A stretch of 64,000 nt of DNA from JAPSGM01 sp963777045 (lineage in GTDB: Bacteria > Chloroflexota > Limnocylindria > QHBO01). Numbering within the stretch: the first letter of the stretch is position 1; each line of letters begins with the position of its first letter. The stretch spans positions 25,616 to 89,615 of the forward strand of contig CAVZPD010000007.1 of the NCBI GenBank assembly GCA_963777045.1, in the 5' to 3' direction. The position numbers were made by a program, and so were the translations under genes. Below the pieces are notes generated by a model. It was not told where the DNA came from. It searched no databases and saw only the letters and a list, made by a program, of their open reading frames with translations. This document shows positions 35,334 through 43,867 of this stretch, piece by piece.

Positions 35334-35957
35334 GTGCCGGCAGGTTTGATCGGGCGGAAGCTCGGCATGACGCGAATCTTCGGGGACGACGGAACCGTCG
35401 TCCCGGTCAGCGTCATCCAGGCGACGCCCAACACCATCACGCGGCTCCGCACGCCGGAGCAGGACGGCTACGCCGCCCTGCAGCTGGGTGCCGGTTCCGC
35501 GCGCCGGGTGACCAGGCCGGTCGCCGGCCAGTTCAAGGCGCTGGCCAAGGACCAGCAGAAGCCCGCCGCCGTGCGTGAGTTCCGGGTCGAGGCCGTGGAC
35601 GAGTACGAGGTGGGGCAGACGCTGGACGTCGGCCTCTTCGAGGCTGGCGAGCTGGTAGACGTGACCGGTATCAGCAAGGGTCACGGCTTCACCGGCACCA
35701 TCGCCCGCCACAACTTCAAGCGCGGGCCGAAGACGCACGGCTCCGACAACTACCGCAAGCCGGGCTCCATCGGCGCCGGTACCACTCCGGGGCGCGTCTT
35801 CAAGGGGACGCCGATGGGGGGGCACATGGGCGACGAGCGGGTCACGGTCAAGAAGCTGAAGGTCGTCAAGGTCGACGCCGAGCGCAACCTCATCCTGGTC
35901 AAGGGTGCGGTGCCCGGCGCACGCAACGGCCTGCTGCTGGTCCAGAAGGCGAAGTGA
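35334..35957 (+). CDS. rplC: 50S ribosomal protein L3
   Basis: Early-assembly protein near the peptidyl-transferase centre. LIGRKLGMTRIF at the start and the extended-loop segment KGHGFTGTIARHNFKRGPKT followed by HGSDNYR are intact. 207 aa. GTG start with GAGGAGAG upstream. Confidence 0.97.
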   Translation: MPAGLIGRKLGMTRIFGDDGTVVPVSVIQATPNTITRLRTPEQDGYAALQLGAGSARRVTRPVAGQFKALAKDQQKPAAVREFRVEAVDEYEVGQTLDVGLFEAGELVDVTGISKGHGFTGTIARHNFKRGPKTHGSDNYRKPGSIGAGTTPGRVFKGTPMGGHMGDERVTVKKLKVVKVDAERNLILVKGAVPGARNGLLLVQKAK

Positions 35958-35959
35958 CG

Positions 35960-36583
35960 ATGTCCGAGACGACGATGCTCAAGGCGAACGGCTCCAAGGG
36001 GGGCAAGGTAAAGCTGGCCGACTCGCTCTTCGCCGCGCCGATCAACGAGAACCTCATCCACCAGGCGGTGGTCCGCCAGATGGCGAACCGGCGCCTCGGC
36101 ACGGCCGACACCATGACCCGCGGCGAGGTCCGCGGTGGCGGCGCCAAACCGTGGCGCCAGAAGGGGACCGGTCGGGCGCGGCAGGGAAGCCGTCGCTCCC
36201 CGCAGTGGAAGGGCGGCGGCGTGGTCTTCGGACCGCACCCCCGCGGCTACGACCAGAAGATGAACGCGAAGATGCGCCGCGCGGCGCTGCAGGGCGCCCT
36301 CTCCGCCAAGGCGGCCGACGGCGCGCTGCGCGTGGTCGAGGGCTTCGAGCTCGAAGAGATCGGGACGCGGGCCATGGCCGAACGCCTCGCTGCGTGGGAG
36401 GCCGGCGGCAAGGTGCTGCTGGTGCTGGCCGCGCGCGATCACGTGGTGGAGCGCTCCTGCCGCAACCTGCGCGAGGTGCGCGTGATCCTGGCCGACAGCC
36501 TCAACGTGGTCGACCTGCTCGATGCGGACACGATCGTCTTCACCGGCGATGCCCTCGCGCGTGCCCAGGAGGTGTACGCGTGA
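35960..36583 (+). CDS. rplD: 50S ribosomal protein L4
   Basis: Exit-tunnel protein; in some bacteria it also controls the S10 operon. The tunnel-loop signature TRGEVRGGGAKPWRQKGTGR and the block ARQGSRRSPQWKGGGVVFGP are clear. 207 aa. The ATG at 35960 is 10 bases after AGAAGG; the GTG at 35954 would give a 4-base overlap with rplC and is the alternative. Confidence 0.96.
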   Translation: MSETTMLKANGSKGGKVKLADSLFAAPINENLIHQAVVRQMANRRLGTADTMTRGEVRGGGAKPWRQKGTGRARQGSRRSPQWKGGGVVFGPHPRGYDQKMNAKMRRAALQGALSAKAADGALRVVEGFELEEIGTRAMAERLAAWEAGGKVLLVLAARDHVVERSCRNLREVRVILADSLNVVDLLDADTIVFTGDALARAQEVYA

Positions 36584-36876
36584 CCGCGATCAGCATCCAT
36601 GACGTGCTCCTGCGTCCCGTGATCAGCGAGAAGAGCGTCGCCGAGACGGAGCGCAACAACTACACGTTCGCGGTCGCTCGCGACGCGAACAAGTTCCAGA
36701 TCAAGCAGGCCGTCGAAGCGGAGTTCAAGGTCAACGTCCTTGGCGTCCGGGTGCTGACGGTCAAGCCCAAGCAGAAGCGACGCGGTCGCCGGCAGCTGGG
36801 AATCGTGCCGGGCTGGCGCAAGGCGGTGGTCACCATCGCCGAGGGCCAGAAGATCGAGCTCTTCGAGGCGGTGTAA
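36580..36876 (+). CDS. rplW: 50S ribosomal protein L23
   Basis: Exit-tunnel rim protein that docks SRP and trigger factor. VLLRPVISEKSVAETERNNY and VRVLTVKPKQKRRGRR are typical. 98 aa. The GTG at 36580 overlaps the rplD stop by four bases and has GGAGG 7 bases upstream, which settles the start. Confidence 0.96.
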   Translation: MTAISIHDVLLRPVISEKSVAETERNNYTFAVARDANKFQIKQAVEAEFKVNVLGVRVLTVKPKQKRRGRRQLGIVPGWRKAVVTIAEGQKIELFEAV

Positions 36877-36882
36877 CGAACG

Positions 36883-37713
36883 ATGCCACTCCGTAACTAC
36901 CGACCGACGAGCCCTGGCCTCCGGCAGATGACGCGGGCCACGTTCGAAGAGGTCACCACCGACAAGCCGCACAAGCCGCTGACCGAGCGCCTCGTCTCGA
37001 AGGCCGGGCGCAACAGCCAGGGCAAGCTGACCGTGCGACATCGCGGGGCGGGGCACAAGCGCCTGTACCGCGTCATCGACTGGAAGCGCGACAAGCCCGG
37101 CGTCCCGGCGCGGATCGCGACGGTCGAGTACGACCCGAACCGCTCGGCGCGGATCGCCCTGCTCCACTACGCGGACGGCGAGAAGCGCTACATCCTGCTG
37201 CCGCACGGCCTGGAGGTCGGGGATACCCTCGTCTCCGGCCCGGACGTGGAGGCGCGCGTCGGTAACGCGATGCCGCTCTCGCGCATGCCGCTCGGCACCC
37301 AGGTCCACAACGTGGAGCTGACCGCGGGGCGTGGCGGCCAGATCGTCCGCTCGGCAGGCAGCAGCGCGCAGCTGCTGGCCAAGGAGGGCGGGATGGCGAC
37401 CATCCGGCTCCCCTCCGGCGAGGTGCGCCGGGTGCGCGCCGAGTGCATGGCCACCGTCGGCCAGGTGAGCAACCTGGATCACGAGAACCAGAAGATCGGC
37501 AAGGCCGGCCGCAGCCGCCACATGGGCCGCCGCCCGCAGGTGCGCGGCGTGGTGATGAACCCGAACGACCACCCGCACGGTGGTGGCGAGGGCAAGTCGC
37601 CAACCGGCATGCCGCCAAAGACGCCGTGGGGCAAGCCGGCCATGGGCCTGCGGACCCGCAGGAACAAGACGTCCGGAAAGATGATCGTCCGCCGTCGTTA
37701 CGGACGGGGTTAG
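36883..37713 (+). CDS. rplB: 50S ribosomal protein L2
   Basis: Large-subunit core protein needed for peptidyl transfer. RHRGAGHKRLYRVIDWKR and the C-terminal VMNPNDHPHGGGEGKSPTGM, which includes the conserved His, are present. 276 aa. Directly follows rplW. Confidence 0.98.
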   Translation: MPLRNYRPTSPGLRQMTRATFEEVTTDKPHKPLTERLVSKAGRNSQGKLTVRHRGAGHKRLYRVIDWKRDKPGVPARIATVEYDPNRSARIALLHYADGEKRYILLPHGLEVGDTLVSGPDVEARVGNAMPLSRMPLGTQVHNVELTAGRGGQIVRSAGSSAQLLAKEGGMATIRLPSGEVRRVRAECMATVGQVSNLDHENQKIGKAGRSRHMGRRPQVRGVVMNPNDHPHGGGEGKSPTGMPPKTPWGKPAMGLRTRRNKTSGKMIVRRRYGRG

Positions 37714-37722
37714 GAGAGCTCG

Positions 37723-38007
37723 ATGAGTCGTTCCGTCAAGAAGGGACCATTCGTCGACGCGCGCCTGCTCGGCCGCATCGACGACATGAACAAGCGCAAC
37801 GAGCGCAACGTGCTGAAGACCTGGTCGCGGGCAAGCGTGATCTTCCCGCAGATGATCGGCCACACCATCGCCGTCCACGATGGACTGCGGCACGTGCCGG
37901 TCTTCATCACCGAGAACATGGTCGGCCACCGTCTGGGCGAGTTCGCCCCGACGCGGCACTACCGTGGCCACGGGAAGGCCACGGAGCGCTCATCGGCGCT
38001 GAAGTAG
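37723..38007 (+). CDS. rpsS: 30S ribosomal protein S19
   Basis: Head protein near the A-site finger. MSRSVKKGPFVDARLL and GHRLGEFAPTRHYRGHG are diagnostic. 94 aa. GGAGAG lies upstream. Confidence 0.98.
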   Translation: MSRSVKKGPFVDARLLGRIDDMNKRNERNVLKTWSRASVIFPQMIGHTIAVHDGLRHVPVFITENMVGHRLGEFAPTRHYRGHGKATERSSALK

Positions 38008-38017
38008 GAGCTGCGAC

Positions 38018-38359
38018 GTGCGCGTGACCGCCACTGCCAAGTACATCCGCATCAGCCCGCGCAAGGTGCGGCTGGTCACCGACCTCATCGCCGGCAAGCC
38101 GGTCGAGGAGGCCGCCGCCATGCTGCGCTTCCTGCCGAACGCGGCAGCGCGCGACGTGGCCAAGGTGCTCAAGAGCGCGACGGCCAACGCGGAGAACAAC
38201 TTCAACCTTTCCGCCGACGAGCTCAAGGTGGTCGCCGCCACGGCCGATGAAGGGCCGACGCTCAAGCGCTGGCGGCCACGAGCCCAGGGGCGGACATTTG
38301 GAATCTTGAAGCGAACCAGCCACATCACCATCGCCGTGGCTGACGAAGAGGAGGCCTGA
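38018..38359 (+). CDS. rplV: 50S ribosomal protein L22
   Basis: Tunnel-constriction protein. YIRISPRKVRLVTDLIAG and the beta-hairpin segment RWRPRAQGR are visible. 113 aa. GTG start at 38018. The stop shares a base with the rpsC start (TGATG). Confidence 0.97.
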   Translation: MRVTATAKYIRISPRKVRLVTDLIAGKPVEEAAAMLRFLPNAAARDVAKVLKSATANAENNFNLSADELKVVAATADEGPTLKRWRPRAQGRTFGILKRTSHITIAVADEEEA

Positions 38360-39372
38360 TGGGACACAAGGTTCACCCGTACGGCTTCCGGATCGGCATC
38401 ATCAAGCCCTGGCTTGCGAAGTGGTATGCGGACCGTGATTACGCGACCCTGCTGCAGGAGGACATGCGGATCCGGCAGCTGGTCGCCAAGCAGCTCGCGA
38501 ACGCGAGCGTCAGCCAGGTGGAGATCGAGCGCGGCATCAACCACGTGACGGTCACCGTCCATACCGCCAAGCCCGGCATCGTCATCGGCAAGGGCGGGTC
38601 CAACGTGGAGCTGCTGCGCACCGGCGTGGGCAAGCTGACCGACAAGAAGGTCAAGCTCGAGATCAAGGAGATCCTGCAGCCGGAGCTCGACGGGGTCCTC
38701 GTGGCGCAGAACGTCGCCGGCCAGCTGGAGCGGCGAATCGCCTTCCGCAAGGCGATCAAGCAGACGATCCAGCGCACCATCAAGGCGGGCGCCAAGGGCG
38801 TCAAGATCCAGGTCTCCGGTCGGCTCGGTGGCTCCGAGATGAGCCGCACGGAGTGGGACAAGGAGGGGCGCATTCCGCTCGGGACGCTCCGCGCCGACAT
38901 CAGCTACGGGATGGTGCACGCGCACACGACCTACGGCCGTATCGGCGTCAAGGTCTGGATCTACCGCGGCGAGCAGCTGGGCGATCGGCCCGGGTCGGCT
39001 CGAACCGAGCCTCGCGAGGCGCGCGCCCGAACCCCGCGCGGCGGCCGCGCCGCCGCAGGTGCCGGTGCACCGCGCGGCCGGCGAGCGCCGGCAACGCCGC
39101 GTCCCCAGGCGCAGCCGGTGGAGGCAGCGGTCCCGACCAGCGCGGGGCCCATCACTGCCGCTCCCGAAGTCGAGGTCGCGACACCGTCGGCCCCCGAGAC
39201 GCAGCCTGCCGAGCAGACGGCGTCCAAGCCGGCCACGCCAGGCGAAGCCGGCAGCCCGAGGCGAAGGCCAGCGAGCCCGAGCAGGCGAAGGCCAGCAGAG
39301 CCCGAGGCGAAGGCCAGCGAGCCCGAGGCGAAGGCCAGCGAAGCACCCGCCGAGAACGGCAAGGAGTCCTAG
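38359..39372 (+). CDS. rpsC: 30S ribosomal protein S3 with a long C-terminal extension
   Basis: mRNA-entry protein. The standard part (residues 1 to about 210) has MGHKVHPYGFRIGI, the KH motif GIVIGKGGSNVELL and VKVWIYRGEQL. The usual length is 210-240 aa, but this one is 337. About 110 extra residues are Ala/Pro/Glu-rich and low complexity. The end is built from a 21-base DNA repeat (39255-39342) read first as PRRRPAS and then, after a net one-base shift, as PEAKASE. Extended S3 tails are known in several high-GC lineages; this tail has no recognisable domain. Confidence 0.96.
   Translation: MGHKVHPYGFRIGIIKPWLAKWYADRDYATLLQEDMRIRQLVAKQLANASVSQVEIERGINHVTVTVHTAKPGIVIGKGGSNVELLRTGVGKLTDKKVKLEIKEILQPELDGVLVAQNVAGQLERRIAFRKAIKQTIQRTIKAGAKGVKIQVSGRLGGSEMSRTEWDKEGRIPLGTLRADISYGMVHAHTTYGRIGVKVWIYRGEQLGDRPGSARTEPREARARTPRGGRAAAGAGAPRGRRAPATPRPQAQPVEAAVPTSAGPITAAPEVEVATPSAPETQPAEQTASKPATPGEAGSPRRRPASPSRRRPAEPEAKASEPEAKASEAPAENGKES
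39255..39342 (+). repeat. 21-base tandem repeat inside rpsC, read in two frames
   Basis: Four units begin at 39255, 39276, 39301 and 39322. Units 1, 3 and 4 are 21 bases and almost identical; unit 2 is 25 bases (an extra CAG and an extra A). The odd net length of unit 2 changes the reading frame of the same DNA repeat. Confidence 0.88.
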
Positions 39373-39376
39373 ACCG

Positions 39377-39805
39377 ATGCTGATGCCAAAGCGCGTCAAG
39401 CACCGCAAGGTGCAGCGCGGACGCCGGGCCGGGATGGCCAAGGGCGGCACCCAGGTGAGCTTCGGCGACTTCGGCCTGATGGCCGAGGAGGTCTGCTGGC
39501 TCACCAGCCGCCAGATCGAGTCGGCACGGCGTGCAATGACGCACCACATCAAGCGCGGTGGCCGAATCTGGATCCGGGTCTTCCCGGACAAGCCGGTCAC
39601 CAAGAAGCCCGCCGAGGTTCGGATGGGCTCCGGGAAGGGCGCCCCCGACCACTGGGTCGCGGTGGTCAAGCCGGGGCGCGTCATGTTCGAGATGTCCGGC
39701 GTACCGGAGCCGATCGCCCGCGAGGCGATGCGGCTGGCCAGCCACAAGCTGCCGATCTCGACGAAGTTCGTGGTGAAGGAGGGTCTTGAGCATGGACATC
39801 AGTGA
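39377..39805 (+). CDS. rplP: 50S ribosomal protein L16
   Basis: Binds near the A site and helps assemble the factor-binding region. MLMPKRVKHRKVQRGRR and GGRIWIRVFPDKPVTKKPAE are typical, with MGSGKGAPDHWVAVVKPGR. 142 aa. AAGGAG at the rpsC end serves as its ribosome binding site. It overlaps rpmC by 14 bases. Confidence 0.97.
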   Translation: MLMPKRVKHRKVQRGRRAGMAKGGTQVSFGDFGLMAEEVCWLTSRQIESARRAMTHHIKRGGRIWIRVFPDKPVTKKPAEVRMGSGKGAPDHWVAVVKPGRVMFEMSGVPEPIAREAMRLASHKLPISTKFVVKEGLEHGHQ

Positions 39806-40022
39806 GATCCGTCGTCTCAGTGACCCCGACCTGGAGAGTGCCCTGGTGGACGCGAAGCAGGAGCTGTGGAAGATCCGCTTCGACCTCGCCACGCGGCAGG
39901 AGCAGAACTACAGCAGGCTGCCGGCGACCCGCAAGCGGATCGCCCGCATCCTGACCGTCATGACCGAACGTCAGCACCAGGCCGAAGCAGCGGCCCAAGC
40001 GGACGCGGAGAAGGCCAGCTGA
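39792..40022 (+). CDS. rpmC: 50S ribosomal protein L29
   Basis: Small helical hairpin protein at the tunnel exit. EIRRLSDPDLESALVDAKQE and the LWKIRFDLATRQ block identify it. 76 aa, with an Ala-rich tail. ATG 39792 lies 9 bases after GGAGGG. It starts inside rplP and ends one base into rpsQ. Confidence 0.95.
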   Translation: MDISEIRRLSDPDLESALVDAKQELWKIRFDLATRQEQNYSRLPATRKRIARILTVMTERQHQAEAAAQADAEKAS

Positions 40023-40291
40023 TGCAAGGCAAACGACGAACGAAGGTCGGACGCGTGGTGTCCGACAAGATGGACAAGACGGTCGTGGTCAGCGTTGAGC
40101 GACTGCGCCGGCACCCGATCTACAAGCGGGTCGTCCGGCTCTCGAGCAAGTTCAAGGCGCACGACGACGAGAACACCGCTCGCGTGGGTGACACGGTGCG
40201 GATCGAGGAGAGCCGTCCGCTCTCGCGCGAGAAGCGCTGGCGCGTGACCGAGGTCGTCTCGCGCGGCTCCTACGAGGAGCTGGTGGACTAG
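40022..40291 (+). CDS. rpsQ: 30S ribosomal protein S17
   Basis: OB-fold assembly protein. GRVVSDKMDKTVVVSVERLR and VGDTVRIEESRPLSREKRWR are diagnostic. 89 aa. TGATG junction with rpmC; the next gene starts immediately after its stop. Confidence 0.97.
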   Translation: MQGKRRTKVGRVVSDKMDKTVVVSVERLRRHPIYKRVVRLSSKFKAHDDENTARVGDTVRIEESRPLSREKRWRVTEVVSRGSYEELVD

Positions 40292-40660
40292 ATGATCCAG
40301 CAGTACACGCGGCTGCGCGTCGCCGACAACACCGGCGCGCGGACACTGCAGTGCATCACCGTCATCGGCCGGTCCCGGGCGGACACCGCCGAGGTGGGCG
40401 ACGTCATCGTGGCCAGCGTCAAGCAGGCGCTGCCCAACTCCGGCGTCAAGAAGGGTGACGTGGTGCGCGCCGTGATCGTGCGCACGGCGAAGGAGTACGG
40501 CCGCCCCGACGGCAGCCACATTCGCTTCGACGAGAACGCCGCGGTGCTCATCAACCCGCAGGGCAACCCCCGCGGGACGCGCATCTTCGGTCCGGTCGCG
40601 CGCGAGCTGCGCGAGCGCAACTACATGAAGATCGTGTCGCTCGCCCCGGAGGTGCTGTAG
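40292..40660 (+). CDS. rplN: 50S ribosomal protein L14
   Basis: 122-aa interface protein. MIQQYTRLRVADNTGARTLQ and FDENAAVLINPQGNPRGTRI are conserved. No gap to either neighbour; its start follows the rpsQ stop directly. Confidence 0.98.
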   Translation: MIQQYTRLRVADNTGARTLQCITVIGRSRADTAEVGDVIVASVKQALPNSGVKKGDVVRAVIVRTAKEYGRPDGSHIRFDENAAVLINPQGNPRGTRIFGPVARELRERNYMKIVSLAPEVL

Positions 40661-40987
40661 ATGAACATCAGGAAGGGCGACACCGTGGTGGTGATCGCCG
40701 GAAAGGACCGCGGCAAGCGCGGGACGGTGGAACGCGTCGAGCAGACCAAGCGCGGCGCCGGCGTGGTGGTGCCCGGGCTGAACATGGCCAAGCGCCACAT
40801 GCGACCGCGTACGCGGACGCAGCAGGCCGGCATCCTGGACCTGCCCGTGCCGATCCACGTCAGCAACGTGCAGGTGGTCTGCCCCCGCTGCGACAAGCCG
40901 ACGCGGGTCGGCCACGTGCAGCGCGAGAACGGCGAGACGGTCCGCGTCTGCAAGCAGTGCGGCGAGCAGATCGAGGGTGGACGATGA
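40661..40987 (+). CDS. rplX: 50S ribosomal protein L24
   Basis: Assembly-initiator protein with a KOW motif (KGDTVVVIAGKDRGKRGTV). 108 aa. The C-terminal third has CPRC and CKQC pairs about 25 residues apart, a probable zinc ribbon found in some but not all bacterial L24 proteins. The stop overlaps rplE by four bases. Confidence 0.96.
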   Translation: MNIRKGDTVVVIAGKDRGKRGTVERVEQTKRGAGVVVPGLNMAKRHMRPRTRTQQAGILDLPVPIHVSNVQVVCPRCDKPTRVGHVQRENGETVRVCKQCGEQIEGGR

Positions 40988-41634
40988 GCGAAGCGACGAA
41001 GACGAAGACGAAGACGAAGACGACGGCGAAGGCAAAGGCACCGGCCCGCTCTCCGAAGGCCGATGGGAACGGCAGCTTCACGCCGCCCACCTACCACGGG
41101 CTGCGCCAGCGCTACCACGACGAAGTCGCGCCCATGCTGCAGCGGGAGTTCGGGTATCCGAACCCGATGGAGATCCCGCGGCTCGACAAGGTGATCGTCA
41201 ACATCGGCCTGGGAGAGGCGATCCAGAACGCGAAGGCGCTCGACGCCGCCGTCGGCGACCTCGCCCAGATCACCGGGCAGAAGCCGATCGTGACGCGCGC
41301 CAAGCGCTCGATCGCACAGTTCCGCCTGCGGACGGGGATGCCGATCGGTGCGAAGGTCACGCTGCGTGGCCAGCGCATGTACGACTTCCTGGAGCGCACC
41401 ATGCGCCTCGCGCTGCCGCGCATTCGCGACTTCCGGGGCATCCCGACGCGCTCGTTCGACGGTCGCGGCAACTTCAGCCTCGGCCTGCGCGAGCAGCTCG
41501 TCTACCCGGAGATCGACTACGACAAGATCGACCGTCTGCGCGGCCTGGAGCTCAGCATCGTAACCACGGCCAAGACCGACGAGGAGGGGCGCAGACTGCT
41601 CCAGCTCCTCGGCATGCCGTTCCAGGCCACCTAG
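40984..41634 (+). CDS. rplE: 50S ribosomal protein L5 with a basic N-terminal extension
   Basis: 5S rRNA-binding protein. The conserved body begins near residue 40 (LRQRYHDEVAPMLQREFGY) and includes RAKRSIAQFRLRTGMPIG and FDGRGNFSLGLREQ. At 216 aa it is about 35 residues longer than usual. The extra N terminus is Lys/Thr/Ala-rich and is encoded partly by four ACGAAG repeats (40996-41019). ATGA overlap with rplX. Confidence 0.96.
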   Translation: MSEATKTKTKTKTTAKAKAPARSPKADGNGSFTPPTYHGLRQRYHDEVAPMLQREFGYPNPMEIPRLDKVIVNIGLGEAIQNAKALDAAVGDLAQITGQKPIVTRAKRSIAQFRLRTGMPIGAKVTLRGQRMYDFLERTMRLALPRIRDFRGIPTRSFDGRGNFSLGLREQLVYPEIDYDKIDRLRGLELSIVTTAKTDEEGRRLLQLLGMPFQAT

Positions 41635-41647
41635 CGAGGAGAGTCAC

Positions 41648-41833
41648 TTGGCCAAGAAGTCAATGATCGCCAAGGCGAAGCGAGGGTCCCGGTTCGAGGT
41701 CCGGCAGCACAACCGCTGCTCGATCTGCGGCCGGCCGCGCGGCTACATGCGGCGCTTCGCGATGTGCCGAATCTGCTTCCGGGAGCGTGCCCTGCAGGGC
41801 CAGCTGCCGGGGGTCACCAAGTCGAGCTGGTAG
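41648..41833 (+). CDS. rpsN: 30S ribosomal protein S14 type Z (zinc form)
   Basis: 61 aa, the short zinc-binding S14. CSICGRPRGYMRRFAMCRIC supplies the four cysteines. The start is TTG at 41648, with AGGAGAG upstream. Standard place between rplE and rpsH. Confidence 0.97.
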   Translation: MAKKSMIAKAKRGSRFEVRQHNRCSICGRPRGYMRRFAMCRICFRERALQGQLPGVTKSSW

Positions 41834-41934
41834 CTCGCACGTAGACAACGGTCGCGCGAGCGGCCCCATCAGCGGTAGGCGCCAACCACGCCGTCGTGGC
41901 GCGAACCGCCGCCGAGGAGACGAAACGACACGAG

Positions 41935-42333
41935 ATGAACACCACCGATCCGATCGCCGACATGCTGACGCGCATCCGCAACGCCAGCCTGGCGCGGCAC
42001 CGCGAGCTGACGCTTCCCTCGTCACGAATCAAGCGCGAGATCGCGCGGATCCTGGCCGAGGAGGGCTTCATCGAGGCGTTCTCGACGCAGCAGGACGGCG
42101 TCCAGGAGTCACTGAACGTGCAGCTCAAGTACGTCGAGGGCCGGACGCCGGTCATGAGCGGGCTGAAGCGCATCAGCAAGCCGGGCCTGCGAGTCTACGC
42201 ACGCAAGACCGAGATCCCGCGCGTCCTGGGCGGGCTCGGGATGGCAATCCTTTCCACGTCGCAGGGGATCATGACCGGGTCGCAGGCCCGGAAGCTGAAC
42301 CTCGGTGGCGAGGTCCTCTGCTACGTCTGGTAA
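41935..42333 (+). CDS. rpsH: 30S ribosomal protein S8
   Basis: Central-domain 16S binder; regulates the spc operon in Escherichia coli. TDPIADMLTRIRNASLARH and the end GILSTS-like block (ILSTSQGIMT), closing with GGEVLCYVW, are intact. 132 aa. ATG 41935 gives the normal N terminus; a GTG at 41896 is possible but adds 13 atypical residues. The gap to rpsN is 101 bases. Confidence 0.96.
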   Translation: MNTTDPIADMLTRIRNASLARHRELTLPSSRIKREIARILAEEGFIEAFSTQQDGVQESLNVQLKYVEGRTPVMSGLKRISKPGLRVYARKTEIPRVLGGLGMAILSTSQGIMTGSQARKLNLGGEVLCYVW

Positions 42334-42345
42334 GGGAGCACGAGC

Positions 42346-42894
42346 ATGTCACGAATCGGTCGACTGCCGATCACGCTCCCATCGGGCGTGGAGGTAACAC
42401 AGGAGGGGCGCCTGCTGCGGGTCAAGGGCCCGCTCGGGACGCTGGAGCGCGAGATCCATCCGGAGATGCAGATCGAGCGCAGCGACGACGAGCTGCGGGT
42501 GGTGCGGCCAAGCGACCAGCCCCGGCATCGGGCCCTGCACGGGCTCACCCGCACGCTGGTGAACAACATGGTCACCGGCGTGACCACGGGCTTCACGCGC
42601 GCGCTGGAGATCAGCGGCGTGGGCTACCGGGCGCAGCTGCAGGGACAGAAGCTGGTCCTGGCGCTCGGCTACTCGCACCCGGTGGAGGTCGATCCTCCCT
42701 CCGGCATCGAGTTCCGCGTGGACACCCCCACCCGCCTCTCGGTCTTCGGGGCCGACAAGGAGCTGGTGGGCCAGATGGCGGCCTACATCCGCTCTCGGCG
42801 CAAGCCAGAGCCGTACAAGGGCAAGGGAATCCGCTACGCCGGCGAGCAGATCCTGCGCAAGGCCGGCAAGGCCGGTAAGGTCGGAGGCGCATAG
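42346..42894 (+). CDS. rplF: 50S ribosomal protein L6
   Basis: Binds near the sarcin-ricin loop. MSRIGRLPITLPSGVEV, GLTRTLVNNMVTGVTTGFTR and the C-terminal RSRRKPEPYKGKGIRY are typical. 182 aa. Confidence 0.98.
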   Translation: MSRIGRLPITLPSGVEVTQEGRLLRVKGPLGTLEREIHPEMQIERSDDELRVVRPSDQPRHRALHGLTRTLVNNMVTGVTTGFTRALEISGVGYRAQLQGQKLVLALGYSHPVEVDPPSGIEFRVDTPTRLSVFGADKELVGQMAAYIRSRRKPEPYKGKGIRYAGEQILRKAGKAGKVGGA

Positions 42895-42898
42895 GCAC

Positions 42899-43258
42899 AT
42901 GATCAAGAAGCAAAGCCGCGACGCCCTGCGTCGCAAGCGTCACGAGCGCATCCGGCTGCGGATCGAGGGGACCACGGAGCGCCCGCGCCTGTCGATCTTC
43001 CGCAGCGCGAAGTTCATCTACGCGCAGGTGATCGACGACAGCTCGGGTCGGACCCTGGCGGCGGCCTCGAGCCGCGAGGGGGATCTTGGCGCGGCCGCCG
43101 GCAAGGTCGACGAGGCACATGCCGTCGGGAAGGCGCTCGCAGAGCGTGCAAAGTCCGCCGGCGTGAAGGCCGTCGTCCTCGACCGCGGCGGCTACCAGTA
43201 CCACGGGCGGGTTCGCTCGCTCGCCGAGGGCGCCCGCGAGGGCGGCCTCGACCTGTAG
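42899..43258 (+). CDS. rplR: 50S ribosomal protein L18
   Basis: 5S rRNA-binding protein. RRKRHERIRLRIEGTTERPR, LSIFRSAKFIYAQVIDD and the end LDRGGYQYHGRVRSLAEGAR are conserved. 119 aa. Confidence 0.97.
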   Translation: MIKKQSRDALRRKRHERIRLRIEGTTERPRLSIFRSAKFIYAQVIDDSSGRTLAAASSREGDLGAAAGKVDEAHAVGKALAERAKSAGVKAVVLDRGGYQYHGRVRSLAEGAREGGLDL

Positions 43259-43279
43259 AGCGAAGGAGATAGAGCGCAT

Positions 43280-43867
43280 ATGGCAAAGATCGACGCGTCC
43301 AAGCTCAACCTGGAAGAGAAGGTCGTCCAGATCAACCGTGTCGCCAAGGTGGTCAAGGGCGGCCGCCGATTCAGCTTCAGCGCGGTGGTCGTCGTTGGCG
43401 ACCGTAACGGCGTCGTCGGCGCCGGCCTCGGCAAGGCCGGCGAGGTTCCGGAGGCGATCCGCAAGGGCGTCGAGGATGCGAAGAAGCACCTCGTTCGCGT
43501 GCCACTCGTCGGAGCCACCATCCCGCATGAGGTGACCGTTGACTACGGTGCCGCGCGCGTGATGCTCAAGCCGGCATCGGCCGGGACCGGCGTCATCGCC
43601 GGTGGCTCGGTGCGCTCCGTGGCCGAGGCCGCCGGAATCCGCGACCTGCTCAGCAAGTCGATGGGCAGCAGCAACCCGATCAACGTGGTGCGGGCCACCG
43701 TCGACGCGCTGCAATCGCTGCGCTCGGCCGATGAAATCGCGCTGCGCCGCGGCAAGACCGCCGAGCAGCTGCTCGGCAAGCGCGGCGCGGAGAACGCGCG
43801 CCGTCCGCACGAGTACGTGGAGCGCCCCGCTCAGCCGATGTCGGCAGGTGGTGGACGTGGCCGCTAA
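43280..43867 (+). CDS. rpsE: 30S ribosomal protein S5
   Basis: Decoding-fidelity protein. EKVVQINRVAKVVKGGRRFS and FSAVVVVGDRNGVVGAGLGK are diagnostic. 195 aa with a short Arg/Gly-rich tail. AAGGAG lies upstream. Its end overlaps the rpmD start. Confidence 0.97.
   Translation: MAKIDASKLNLEEKVVQINRVAKVVKGGRRFSFSAVVVVGDRNGVVGAGLGKAGEVPEAIRKGVEDAKKHLVRVPLVGATIPHEVTVDYGAARVMLKPASAGTGVIAGGSVRSVAEAAGIRDLLSKSMGSSNPINVVRATVDALQSLRSADEIALRRGKTAEQLLGKRGAENARRPHEYVERPAQPMSAGGGRGR

Noticed and set aside
38961..39362. Minus-strand gene over the rpsC tail
   Set aside because: It is a shadow of the low-complexity repeat; no ribosome binding site or domain is present.
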